Assembly (NCBI GenBank): GCA_004554205.1
Contig: SFNH01000047.1
Coordinates: 1 to 17,489 of the forward strand
Length of the DNA stretch: 17,489 nt
Direction: 5' to 3'
Source: Clostridium sp.
GTDB lineage: Bacteria; Bacillota; Clostridia; Lachnospirales; Lachnospiraceae
Shown here: in pieces, positions 6,590 through 13,464 of the stretch
Position numbering within the stretch: the stretch's first letter is position 1
Layout of the letters: each line of letters opens with the position of its first letter
Translations under genes and position numbers: made by a program
Notes under the pieces: model-generated
Seen by the model: the letters and a program-made list of their open reading frames with translations, nothing else
What the model was told of the DNA's origin: nothing
Databases searched by the model: none

Positions 6590-7633
6590 ATGAAGCGGAT
6601 TTTATTGCTATCCCTGGTCTTTGTATTTTCTCTTTGCGCCTGCTCTAAGCAGAGCCGGCAGCCGCCGGAGCCTACGGTGCAGCCGCTCTCTTCTCCGCTG
6701 ACGCTTTCCGCAGAGGAGGACGCCCTGATGCTGTGCTGCGAAGAAAACCGCGCCCTGCTGGCCGTCGGGCATCGCAACGGCGCGCAGGAGGGCCCCCTCT
6801 ATAATACCGATTACTTGCTTCGCTGGAATTATGCGGACGGGACCTCGGATAAGGTGCCTATCCAGTCCCAGGCCTACATCACCTCCGCGGTTTTTGACAA
6901 ATCCGATCTTCTCTATGTGGATTATGAAGCGGCGGATGCGCGCATTGCCTGGTCCCTGATCCGCTGCACGGAAGCGGGGAAAACCACCCTTACCTCCGGG
7001 CAGGCCGATTCCTATGACCGGGTTCCCGCTCTGTTTACCCTGGATAAGCAGCCGATGTATCTGCTGGCGGAGGACTCCGGCCTGTCGGTATGCCGGGTTG
7101 ACGGCGGCAAGGTTTCCACGGTGCTGACCGTTCCCGACTGCACCATGCCCGGCCCTGTGGCCGTATGCAGCAACGGCACCCAATACGCCTTTTTGGCGGC
7201 CGTCAACGGAGCTGCCTACGGTACCGTCTTTATCTGCGACGGCTCCGGGATTCTCCGGCAGAAGGAGCTTTCCAAGCCGGTTACCACCTTTGCCATCACG
7301 GACGACTATGTGGTGTGCGGACTGGGTGCGCCGGATGCAGATGCGTTTTCCTATGAATCCATTCTTATCAGCAATGGAAATACAACCACAGCCGACGCCG
7401 CGACGCCCATGTGGCGGCTGGCCGGAAGCGGCCATAGCTGCCTGTATGTTGACGGGGCCTTTGCACCCCACATCTTCTATCCGAATACGCAGCAGACCGA
7501 TACCCTTACGATAAACACCGATACCGCAACTTATCAGAATTGGCCTACGCTGTTCTTCTCTGACGGCTCGGGCGGGTATCTGGCGCAGATGGACATAGAC
7601 AATACCGACTATTTCTGGCACATAGCCGCCTGA
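6590..7633 (+). CDS. Predicted lipoprotein of unknown function
   Basis: The 347-residue protein has a lipoprotein signal: MKRILLLSLVFVFSLCACS, with C18 the likely lipidated cysteine (lipobox LCAC), then a proline/glutamine-rich linker. I recognise no catalytic family. The mature part shows repeated short beta-type stretches of the kind ending in DG or DN turns (LLRWNYADGTS, LSVCRVDGGKVS, VFICDGSGILR, LFFSDGSGGYL), which suggests a beta-propeller-like fold anchored outside the membrane; this is inference. The ATG at 6590 follows AGGAGG by 9 nt. It stands alone between two terminators, behind a perfect promoter and a palindromic leader site, so it is likely expressed and regulated on its own. 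Confidence 0.8.
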   Translation: MKRILLLSLVFVFSLCACSKQSRQPPEPTVQPLSSPLTLSAEEDALMLCCEENRALLAVGHRNGAQEGPLYNTDYLLRWNYADGTSDKVPIQSQAYITSAVFDKSDLLYVDYEAADARIAWSLIRCTEAGKTTLTSGQADSYDRVPALFTLDKQPMYLLAEDSGLSVCRVDGGKVSTVLTVPDCTMPGPVAVCSNGTQYAFLAAVNGAAYGTVFICDGSGILRQKELSKPVTTFAITDDYVVCGLGAPDADAFSYESILISNGNTTTADAATPMWRLAGSGHSCLYVDGAFAPHIFYPNTQQTDTLTINTDTATYQNWPTLFFSDGSGGYLAQMDIDNTDYFWHIAA

Positions 7634-7648
7634 TTTGAAGCGATAAAA

Positions 7649-7692
7649 AAACCGCCGTACGGACTGGCTTCCGCACGGCGGTTTACTTTTTT
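7649..7692. terminator. Bidirectional terminator between convergent genes
   Basis: AAACCGCCGT (7649-7658) pairs with ACGGCGGTTT (7675-7684), with a further CGGA/TCCG pairing inside. It is preceded by an A-run (7645-7651) and followed by T6 (7687-7692), so it can stop the lipoprotein transcript on + and the MerR transcript on -. A G-rich tract (runs between 7700 and 7739) follows it. Confidence 0.85.
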
Positions 7693-7756
7693 GCCTACCG
7701 GGGGCTTTTTTGCCCGAAGGGGCGGGATGGATAGGGGGGCGGAAGCGGAAAACGCT

Positions 7757-8998
7757 CTACTTGATCCTGGCGCTATACAGCATTCTATATGGCGGATTTT
7801 TGCTGACGGAAATACCGCTTTGCGCGCTGGTTTCCCAAATGTTTCGCAAAAAGATGGTATCCTTAATCTGGTACCCCGCTTTTTTGAGATTTTCCTCAAA
7901 TCCGCCGGGAGCGTATAGTTTATAGAGATTATCCGGCAATTCAGGATGAAGCTGCTTTAATTTCTCGAAGTATATCGGGTCCTTAATTACCAGACTCACG
8001 CCGTAGATATGGGCCTCCTGCTTCATATAGGCGCGAAGAACGGCCGGGAGAAATTCGCAATTAGACTCGGAAAAATCCGTGCTATCCATATAATCAATCC
8101 ACAGGTCAACACAGCCGTGGCGCAGCGGATAACGGTTTGGGCGACACGCCATAAACAGGCACTGGCGTCTGTCATCGCCGGAATCAAAAATGGATTTGTG
8201 ATAGGCAACGACCTCGGGATAGCTTTCGGCAAATATGTAGCGGTGCTGCGTTCCGATGGACTCTATGTTTTGCGCCGTGAAAAACCATCGCTTAAAGTTT
8301 GTTTCGATAATAACCTTGGGCTCCGCCATGAGCTTTTGGGGGATGAGAGCCAGCAGCGCCTGCTCGTCCTTTTTGATCGCTGTGACGGTTTGCGCATCAT
8401 ACTCCTCCAGGAAAGTGGTGTGGGCATTGAAAAAGGAATTATCCAGGATGCTGGGAAGATCCTTGTCGTAAAGAATGCCGTCTTGAATGGTAAAGACCGC
8501 GCCGCATCCGCAAGAGAGCCTCCCGGAGAGGACTTGCCCGTTTCGGATAACAGCGTCGGACAGCGTGAAGGCTCCATGGCAATCGGGACATTCCAATAGG
8601 TCCAAAAAGCTGAGCGGCATTCCGCTTGTGCGTACCGGGTTAGAGATTTTCAGCTGGTATTCCTCGATGGATCGGCTTAGCTCCTGAATGGAGTCTTTAA
8701 GCGCCTCTTGGGCCTTCTCTAATTCATTGCGCTTTCTCTGGAGGATGTTCAGCAGATAGGAGACCTCCTTCGGCCCGTGCAGGGAAGCTACACGGTGAAG
8801 GGACAGAATACGAAGCGTTTCCTCTAAAGAAAAGCCCATTCTCTTGCAGCTTTGAATATAGCGCAGATCCTTTAGGTCCTGCTCCGAAAAGGAATACTGA
8901 TACGAGGTGTGCAGGGGAATCAAAAGGCCTTTTTTGATATAAAACCGTATGGTTTGCTCAGAAACATTACTTTTATTGGAAAACTCACTAATTTTCAT
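7757..8998 (-). CDS. MerR regulator fused to zinc ribbon and methyltransferase-like domain
   Basis: The 413-residue protein has an unusual order. Residues 1-70 are a MerR winged helix-turn-helix (MKISEFSNKSNVSEQTIRFY, then KKGLLIP). Residues 80-118 are a charged coiled coil of the MerR dimer type. Residues 131-177 are a Trm112-like zinc ribbon (C137, C140, C163, C165, ending IQDGILYD). Residues 190-390 resemble a class I SAM-dependent methyltransferase (IFAESY after strand 2, PLRHGCVDLWIDY at motif IV, LYAPGGFEENLKKAGY near the end). The glycine-rich SAM motif I is missing: the expected place reads VIIETNFKRWF. I therefore infer a ligand-sensing or inactive domain rather than an enzyme. It is divergent from the symporter operon, which it probably controls. 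A GAGG site precedes its ATG. Confidence 0.82.
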   Translation of the reverse strand: MKISEFSNKSNVSEQTIRFYIKKGLLIPLHTSYQYSFSEQDLKDLRYIQSCKRMGFSLEETLRILSLHRVASLHGPKEVSYLLNILQRKRNELEKAQEALKDSIQELSRSIEEYQLKISNPVRTSGMPLSFLDLLECPDCHGAFTLSDAVIRNGQVLSGRLSCGCGAVFTIQDGILYDKDLPSILDNSFFNAHTTFLEEYDAQTVTAIKKDEQALLALIPQKLMAEPKVIIETNFKRWFFTAQNIESIGTQHRYIFAESYPEVVAYHKSIFDSGDDRRQCLFMACRPNRYPLRHGCVDLWIDYMDSTDFSESNCEFLPAVLRAYMKQEAHIYGVSLVIKDPIYFEKLKQLHPELPDNLYKLYAPGGFEENLKKAGYQIKDTIFLRNIWETSAQSGISVSKNPPYRMLYSARIK

Positions 8999-9031
8999 GG
9001 GAACCTCACTTACCCAGCCTCAAAACCTATA

Positions 9032-9049
9032 CCCAACTTTAAGTTTGGG
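9032..9049. promoter_or_regulatory. Candidate MerR operator in the divergent region
   Basis: CCCAACTTTAAGTTTGGG is an imperfect 18-bp dyad (core AACTT-T-AAGTT) lying 34 bp upstream of the MerR-family gene and 24 bp before the -35 box of the symporter promoter. On the minus strand it sits directly before TATAGG, where the -35/-10 spacer of the regulator's own promoter would be, as in autoregulated MerR genes. No strong minus-strand -35 box is visible. Confidence 0.5.
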
Positions 9050-9072
9050 GAAGAACAGGGCGAAAAACGGTA

Positions 9073-9103
9073 TTGACTTGCAGTGCTATCCGGAATTTAT
9101 AAT
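9073..9103 (+). promoter_or_regulatory. Promoter with 19-bp spacer, MerR-type
   Basis: TTGACT (9073-9078) and TATAAT (9098-9103) are separated by 19 bp, too long for efficient use by sigma-A alone and typical of promoters that MerR proteins activate by twisting the DNA. No good dyad is visible inside the spacer itself. The leader after it (9104-9202) holds a 10-bp direct repeat CGTGTATAAA (9109-9118, 9125-9134) and a small hairpin (AGGCAC/GTGCCT, 9139-9154). Confidence 0.65.
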
Positions 9104-9202
9104 ACAGGCGTGTATAAATACAATCGTGTATAAAAGAGAGGCACACCGGTGCCTGTAAATTGGAAGAAAGACAAGAAGATCAACACAAAGGAGGGACGCA
9201 CT

Positions 9203-10633
9203 GTGTTTTCGGGTATGTCCTCCGGAGGCATAACACTGATTGTCGTAAGCACGATCGTTGTTATGCTTATCGGAACCATTATTACAGCATATTTTACTAA
9301 AAAGACAAAAACAAGTCAAGACTGGGCGACGGGCGGCGGGAAAACGCCGACGATCGTTCTGGTGTTTACCATGTTTGCTACTCAGGTCGGAGGCGGTGTG
9401 CTGGTGGGCCATGTGGGCATCGGCTATTCCTACGGCTTGGCACCGCTGGCATACGCCACCTGCGGGATCGCCGGACTTCTGCTGATGATGATTGCCGCCG
9501 GCTGGTTTCGTAAGAATCATTTCACGACTATTCCTGACATTTTTTTGAAGCTCTATGGTGAGAACAAGGTTTTGATGATTTTAGCGACCTTGATGGCAGT
9601 TATTGTTCCCTTTGGGTGGATCGCCAGTCAAATTGTCTCCTTTGGCAAAATGTACGCGGCTATTACCGGACTCGATACGACTGTACTTATTGTTGTCTTT
9701 GCTATTATCTGCATGTTGTTCACAATTCCGGCCGGATTCAACTCTGTGGCATGGAGTGACTTTATTTTCGGCCTGATGATGCTGCTTTTGTGCTGCATCA
9801 CCGGTTATCAGGCAATTCACCTGGGCGGCGGCTGGGAGCACATTGTGCAGTCTTTCCCGGAGCAGGAGCATGTTTCGTTCCCCGGGGGTATTATGGGCGC
9901 GGGCCTGTCTACAACGTTGCTGTGGTTTGTTGCGGCAACGCCCGGTATGATGACGAACCAGATGTCCATTCAGCGTGTCTGCGCTGCAGACAGCACAAAG
10001 AGCGCACGAAAAGTGCTGTGGCTGAGCTCTATTATCATTGTGGCTTTGGAAATATGGGTCGTGGTCATAGCGCTTACCTGCCGCGCTCTGCAGCCGGAGC
10101 TCCCCTCCGGAGAGGACGCCATCGGTATTCTGCTGCCCCGCCTCCCCATTTGGACAACGGCTATGTTCGCAGGCTTTATTACCACCACCATTCTCACTAC
10201 CACCGACAGTGCCATGCAATCTGTGGCGGTGAACCTGACCAACGACATTTACGCCCGCTATGTTAACCCCGGTGCCGATGACAAAAAGCTCATGAAGATG
10301 TCGCGGCTGTTTACCCTGTTTATCACGGTGGCGGCGATCCTGCTGGCGGTCAATTTCCAGCAGGTGCTGAATCTGATCACTTCCACTTATTCCTACGCGG
10401 CGTCCGGTCTGCTGATTCCCATTTACGGCGGGTATCTGCTCAGCAAGAAACACCGGCTTACACCGGCCTGCGGTCTTGTCAGCATGATCAGCGGTGTGGT
10501 GGGATGCTTCGTGGTGTCTCGTTGGTTTGATACATTCCTGCCTGCCGCTTTCTATGGCATTCTTATTTCGACTGTTGCTATGTTGGTTATGGTTTTCTTG
10601 GTTAAGGGAAAAGCCAATGTGGTAAAAGAATAA
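9203..10633 (+). CDS. Sodium:solute symporter family transporter
   Basis: This 476-residue membrane protein belongs to the SSS family (TC 2.A.21), which couples solute uptake to sodium entry. It has about 13 hydrophobic segments and the family landmarks: PGMMTNQMSIQRVCAADS around the conserved Q..QR region, and FITTTILTTTDSAMQS followed by LTNDIY, which carries the sodium-site serine/threonine residues. I chose GTG 9203 over GTG 9149 because AAAGGAGGG (9187-9195) stands 7 nt before it and the protein then begins just before its first membrane helix; the longer form would add a hydrophilic 18-residue extension without a ribosome site. It is followed after 22 bp by the cyclodeaminase-family gene and divergent from the MerR fusion. 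Substrate unknown; an amino acid or related acid is plausible from context. Confidence 0.9.
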   Translation: MFSGMSSGGITLIVVSTIVVMLIGTIITAYFTKKTKTSQDWATGGGKTPTIVLVFTMFATQVGGGVLVGHVGIGYSYGLAPLAYATCGIAGLLLMMIAAGWFRKNHFTTIPDIFLKLYGENKVLMILATLMAVIVPFGWIASQIVSFGKMYAAITGLDTTVLIVVFAIICMLFTIPAGFNSVAWSDFIFGLMMLLLCCITGYQAIHLGGGWEHIVQSFPEQEHVSFPGGIMGAGLSTTLLWFVAATPGMMTNQMSIQRVCAADSTKSARKVLWLSSIIIVALEIWVVVIALTCRALQPELPSGEDAIGILLPRLPIWTTAMFAGFITTTILTTTDSAMQSVAVNLTNDIYARYVNPGADDKKLMKMSRLFTLFITVAAILLAVNFQQVLNLITSTYSYAASGLLIPIYGGYLLSKKHRLTPACGLVSMISGVVGCFVVSRWFDTFLPAAFYGILISTVAMLVMVFLVKGKANVVKE

Positions 10634-10655
10634 TAAAACAGAAGGAGAAAAAGCT

Positions 10656-11660
10656 ATGAATACATTGTTGCTTAACGAACAGCAGATCAAAGGCTTGCTG
10701 ACCATGAAAGAAGCCATAGATATTTGCGACAGAACTTTTGCCGATCTGGCACTGGGCAATACGCTCAACCCCGCAAAGGTCAACCTGAACCTTGGCGATA
10801 GTGAGCCCACCAAGCTGCCCTATAAGGCTTCCTTGAACGCAATGCCCGCTTATATCGGCTGGCAGGATGTGGCCGGAATGAAATGGGCAGGCGGATTCGG
10901 TAAGGGTCGTATTGAGATCGGCCGTCCCTTCCTGAACGCACTGATTCTCCTGATCCAGCCTAACTACGGCGATTTCCAGGCTGTTATGGATGGCTCCTGG
11001 ATCATGGCCATGCGTACCGGCGCACAGAGCGCGGTCTGCCTGCGTCATTTGTGGCCCGGGAAGAAGAGCGGCACCTTCGGCATCTTCGGCTGCGGACTGC
11101 AGGGCCGTACCCAGACGATGGCTCTGGCCAGCGAATATCACATTGACAAGCTGATTGTATACGATCCCATTCCCGCCGCTACCGAGCGCTTTGTGAAGGA
11201 TATGCAGGATGTGGTGCAGGGCGAGATCGTCGTTGCCAAGGAGCCCAAGGAGGTTTCAGAGTCTGATGCTTGCATCTCTGTGACAAATGCAAACGATCAG
11301 TTTATCAAGGGCGAGTGGTTCGGCAAGGGCAGCGTCTATCTGTCCCTCGGCTCCTATAGCGAGTGTGACGACCAGGCAATTCTGGGCGCCGATCACATTA
11401 TTGTCGACCATGTGCAGCAGTGCCTCCACAGAGGCAATCTGAAGCGCCTGGCAGATCAGGGGAAGCTGGATGAAAGCAGCTTCTACTGCACCGTGGGTGA
11501 GATGGCTGCCGGTCTGCGCAGCGTTGAGAATGTCAGCCAGAAGAAGATCCTCATGGTCCCCATCGGAATGGGCTGCCTGGATGTGGCGTGTGCCGGCATC
11601 GTGTATAAGAAGGCAATCTCCATGGGCCTGGGCGAGACATTCATGTTTGACCAGAAGTGA
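10656..11660 (+). CDS. Ornithine cyclodeaminase/mu-crystallin family enzyme
   Basis: Members of this NAD(P)-dependent family include ornithine cyclodeaminase, alanine dehydrogenase, ketimine reductases and opine-forming enzymes such as SbnB. The 334-residue protein shows substrate-binding K76 (MKWAGGF), R120-T121 (MRTGAQSAV), the Rossmann loop GIFGCGLQG (142-150), D170 at the end of the second strand (VYD), which favours NAD, and the conserved aspartate in MGCLDVACAG. Length is normal. AAGGAG precedes the ATG at 10656. It lies 22 bp after the symporter gene and before a strong terminator, so the two form an operon: import a compound, then oxidise, deaminate or cyclise it. The exact reaction cannot be assigned from sequence. 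Confidence 0.88.
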   Translation: MNTLLLNEQQIKGLLTMKEAIDICDRTFADLALGNTLNPAKVNLNLGDSEPTKLPYKASLNAMPAYIGWQDVAGMKWAGGFGKGRIEIGRPFLNALILLIQPNYGDFQAVMDGSWIMAMRTGAQSAVCLRHLWPGKKSGTFGIFGCGLQGRTQTMALASEYHIDKLIVYDPIPAATERFVKDMQDVVQGEIVVAKEPKEVSESDACISVTNANDQFIKGEWFGKGSVYLSLGSYSECDDQAILGADHIIVDHVQQCLHRGNLKRLADQGKLDESSFYCTVGEMAAGLRSVENVSQKKILMVPIGMGCLDVACAGIVYKKAISMGLGETFMFDQK

Positions 11661-11689
11661 TTCTCTGACATAGATTTTTTTCCTCTTGC

Positions 11690-11736
11690 AAAGGTGGATA
11701 TGCATGCTTGAACAGAGCTTGCATATCCACCTTTTT
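11690..11736 (+). terminator. Terminator of the symporter operon
   Basis: A perfect 15-bp stem (AAAGGTGGATATGCA at 11690-11704, its complement at 11720-11734) is followed by T5. It separates the operon from purA, which argues against co-transcription. Confidence 0.92.
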
Positions 11737-11768
11737 CTTTGATGAGACAAGGGCGTGGCCGGTTATGG

Positions 11769-11880
11769 GGTATAATGCGCCCCTATTGTGCTTGGCCGAC
11801 GAAGCATCCCCAAGGATGCGCAGCGGGGGAATATCCCGTGTGGAGGCGGCACTGAGAAAAGCATAAGCACAGCTTATACC
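11769..11880 (+). other. Structured non-coding element upstream of purA
   Basis: The stretch can fold into a closed multi-branch structure. GGTATAA(T)GC at 11769-11778 pairs with GCTTATACC at 11872-11880; GTGCTT (11788-11793) with AAGCAC (11865-11870); GCCG (near 11795) with CGGC (11847-11850). Inside are a perfect GCATCC-CCAA-GGATGC hairpin (11804-11819) and a GGGA/TCCC hairpin (about 11826-11835). The 3' arm can alternatively form ATAAGC-ACA-GCTTAT, excluding the closing stem, as switches do. I match it to no known riboswitch (purine, ZTP, THF, ykkC and T-box considered from memory). It may be a small RNA, a regulatory leader or a MITE-like repeat with GGTATAA ends. TATAAT at 11771-11776 could also be a -10 box. 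Confidence 0.45.
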
Positions 11881-11922
11881 AAATATGCGAAATTCATTCT
11901 TTTCTTAGAGTGGGAATGCGAC

Positions 11923-11970
11923 TATAATAACACGGTCAAAAAATCCAAACACCGGGCCGCGGTGCGGCCC
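11923..11970 (+). promoter_or_regulatory. Likely purA promoter and leader hairpin
   Basis: TATAAT at 11923-11928 is a good -10 box; the -35 is poor (TTTTCT or TTCTTA near 11900-11907). The short leader carries a perfect GGGCCGC/GCGGCCC hairpin (11954-11970, loop GGT), then GGAGG (11983-11987) before the purA ATG. There is no T-run, so the hairpin is not a terminator. Confidence 0.5.
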
Positions 11971-11996
11971 GATATATCGATCGGAGGTTATTATTC

Positions 11997-13271
11997 ATGG
12001 CAAATTGCGCGATCGTAGGCATCAACTGGGGTGACGAGGGCAAGGGCCGTATGGTGGACTACCTGACGAACCACTATGACATTGTCGTTCGCTATCAGGG
12101 TGGCGGCAACGCAGGACATACCGTGGTCAACGAAAAGGGCAAGTTCGCCCTGCACCTGCTGCCCAGCGGTATTTTCCGGGACGGCGTTGTCAACATTCTC
12201 GGCAACGGCGTAGCGCTGGACTGCGAGAACCTGTTGAGCGAAATGAACACCATCCGTGCCGCAGGCGTCGCCATTACGCCGGATAACCTGAAGATCAGCG
12301 ACCGCGCCTCTCTGCTGCTGCCCTGGCACCGGGAGCTGGATGCACTGGAGGAGGCGCGCCTTGCCGATAAGAAGTACGGCTCGACCAAGCAGGGCATCGC
12401 GCCCTTTTACGGCGACAAGTACCAGAAAAAGACCGTGCAGGCAGGCGAGCTGCTGCACCCCGAGCATTTGAAGGAGCATCTTGCCGACCTGCTCGCCTGG
12501 AAGAACCTGACGCTTCAGAAGGTCTACGGCGCCAAGGGCTACACCATGGAGGAGCTGATGAGCTGGGTCGAGACCTATGGCGATGCGATCAAGCCCTACA
12601 TCACCGACACAGGCCGCTTCCTGAGAAGCGCCCAGAAGGAGGGCAAGTCCATCCTCTTTGAAGCCCAGCTGGGCGCGCTGCGGGACCTGGACTACGGCAT
12701 TTATCCCTATACCACCTCGTCAAACTCCGTGGCGGCCTATGCACCTGTGGGCTCCGGCCTTCCTACGGCGAGGATCGACGAGGTCGTGGGTGTGGTGAAG
12801 GCCTACTCCTCCTGCGTGGGGGAGGGCCCCTTCGTCTGCGAGTGGTTTGGTGAGCAGGCACAGCAGCTGCGGGATGCGGGGGAGGAGTACGGCGCAAAGA
12901 CGGGCCGCCCCCGCCGGGTGGGCCCCATCGACTTGGTTGCCACGCGCTACGGCGTGGAGACCCAGGGGGCGACGAATATTGCACTGACGAAGCTCGATGT
13001 CCTGAGCTACATGGAGAAGCTCCCGGTTTGCGCGCACTATGAGCTGAAGGGCCAGCAGACCGACGAGTTCCCGTTCCCTGTGCTGCTGCAGGATGCTAAG
13101 CCCGTTGTGGAGTATCTGCCCGGCTGGCAGTGCGACATCTCCGGCGCACGCAAGTGGGAGGATCTGCCGGAGAATGCACGCAGGTATGTGGAATATGTCG
13201 AAAAGGCCATCGGCTGCCATATCGGCTTCGTCTCCGTGGGCGCAGAGCGCGACAGCCTCATTATCCGCTGA
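11997..13271 (+). CDS. purA: Adenylosuccinate synthetase
   Basis: PurA joins IMP and aspartate using GTP, the first of two steps from IMP to AMP. The 424-residue protein has the P-loop NWGDEGKGR with D13, the catalytic H41 in QGGGNAGHT, STKQGIAPFYGDK for the usual T-G-GIGP loop, YPYTTSSN, VKAYSSCVGEGPF, the aspartate/IMP-binding TGRPRR and the guanine-binding LTKLDVL. Several signature positions differ from the E. coli type (N for Q in the P-loop, EAQLG for EGAQG, SC for TR before VG.GPF), but the same pattern occurs in clostridial PurA, so I read it as that subtype and functional. ATG 11997 follows GGAGG by 9 nt. It has its own promoter region and is followed, after 193 bp, by purB. Confidence 0.96.
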   Translation: MANCAIVGINWGDEGKGRMVDYLTNHYDIVVRYQGGGNAGHTVVNEKGKFALHLLPSGIFRDGVVNILGNGVALDCENLLSEMNTIRAAGVAITPDNLKISDRASLLLPWHRELDALEEARLADKKYGSTKQGIAPFYGDKYQKKTVQAGELLHPEHLKEHLADLLAWKNLTLQKVYGAKGYTMEELMSWVETYGDAIKPYITDTGRFLRSAQKEGKSILFEAQLGALRDLDYGIYPYTTSSNSVAAYAPVGSGLPTARIDEVVGVVKAYSSCVGEGPFVCEWFGEQAQQLRDAGEEYGAKTGRPRRVGPIDLVATRYGVETQGATNIALTKLDVLSYMEKLPVCAHYELKGQQTDEFPFPVLLQDAKPVVEYLPGWQCDISGARKWEDLPENARRYVEYVEKAIGCHIGFVSVGAERDSLIIR

Positions 13272-13298
13272 GGAAAGTAAAGAACAGGAAAGAAAGAC

Positions 13299-13324
13299 AA
13301 AGAGGGGACGAAAGCCCCCTCTTT
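13299..13324 (+). terminator. Hairpin between purA and purB
   Basis: AAAGAGGGG (13299-13307) pairs with CCCCTCTTT (13316-13324), 8-nt loop. The T-run is short and lies within the stem, so it is a leaky terminator or attenuator; purB has a separate promoter. Confidence 0.65.
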
Positions 13325-13398
13325 CAGCGTGCCGAAATAAATCTGTTTGACACCCTTCCTTGCCGTTACCGCAAATCCTGTCACTTTACGGCAGCCTC

Positions 13399-13427
13399 TT
13401 TACTTTTCAGATGTTTCTATGTAAAAT
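13399..13427 (+). promoter_or_regulatory. purB promoter
   Basis: TTTACT (13399-13404), 17 bp, TAAAAT (13422-13427) lies about 38 bp before the purB ATG. TGCCGT (from 13362) and ACGGCA (to 13394) form a wide inverted repeat just upstream. No PurR box is obvious. Confidence 0.6.
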
Positions 13428-13464
13428 ATGAGCAGTGATCGCTGCAAAAGAAAAGGAGAATCCC

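Noticed and set aside
9149..9202. 18-residue N-terminal extension of the symporter starting at GTG 9149
   Set aside because: No ribosome site before it, while an excellent AAAGGAGGG precedes GTG 9203, and the extra residues are hydrophilic and encode the ribosome site itself.
11769..11880. 6S RNA, purine, ZTP or THF riboswitch
   Set aside because: None of the conserved core strings of these classes that I know is present, and the length does not suit 6S RNA.
11997..13271. PurA as a divergent paralogue with new function because of signature changes
   Set aside because: The same substitutions (NWGDEGKG, SCVG) are usual in clostridial PurA, and the catalytic aspartate, histidine and TGRPRR are kept.
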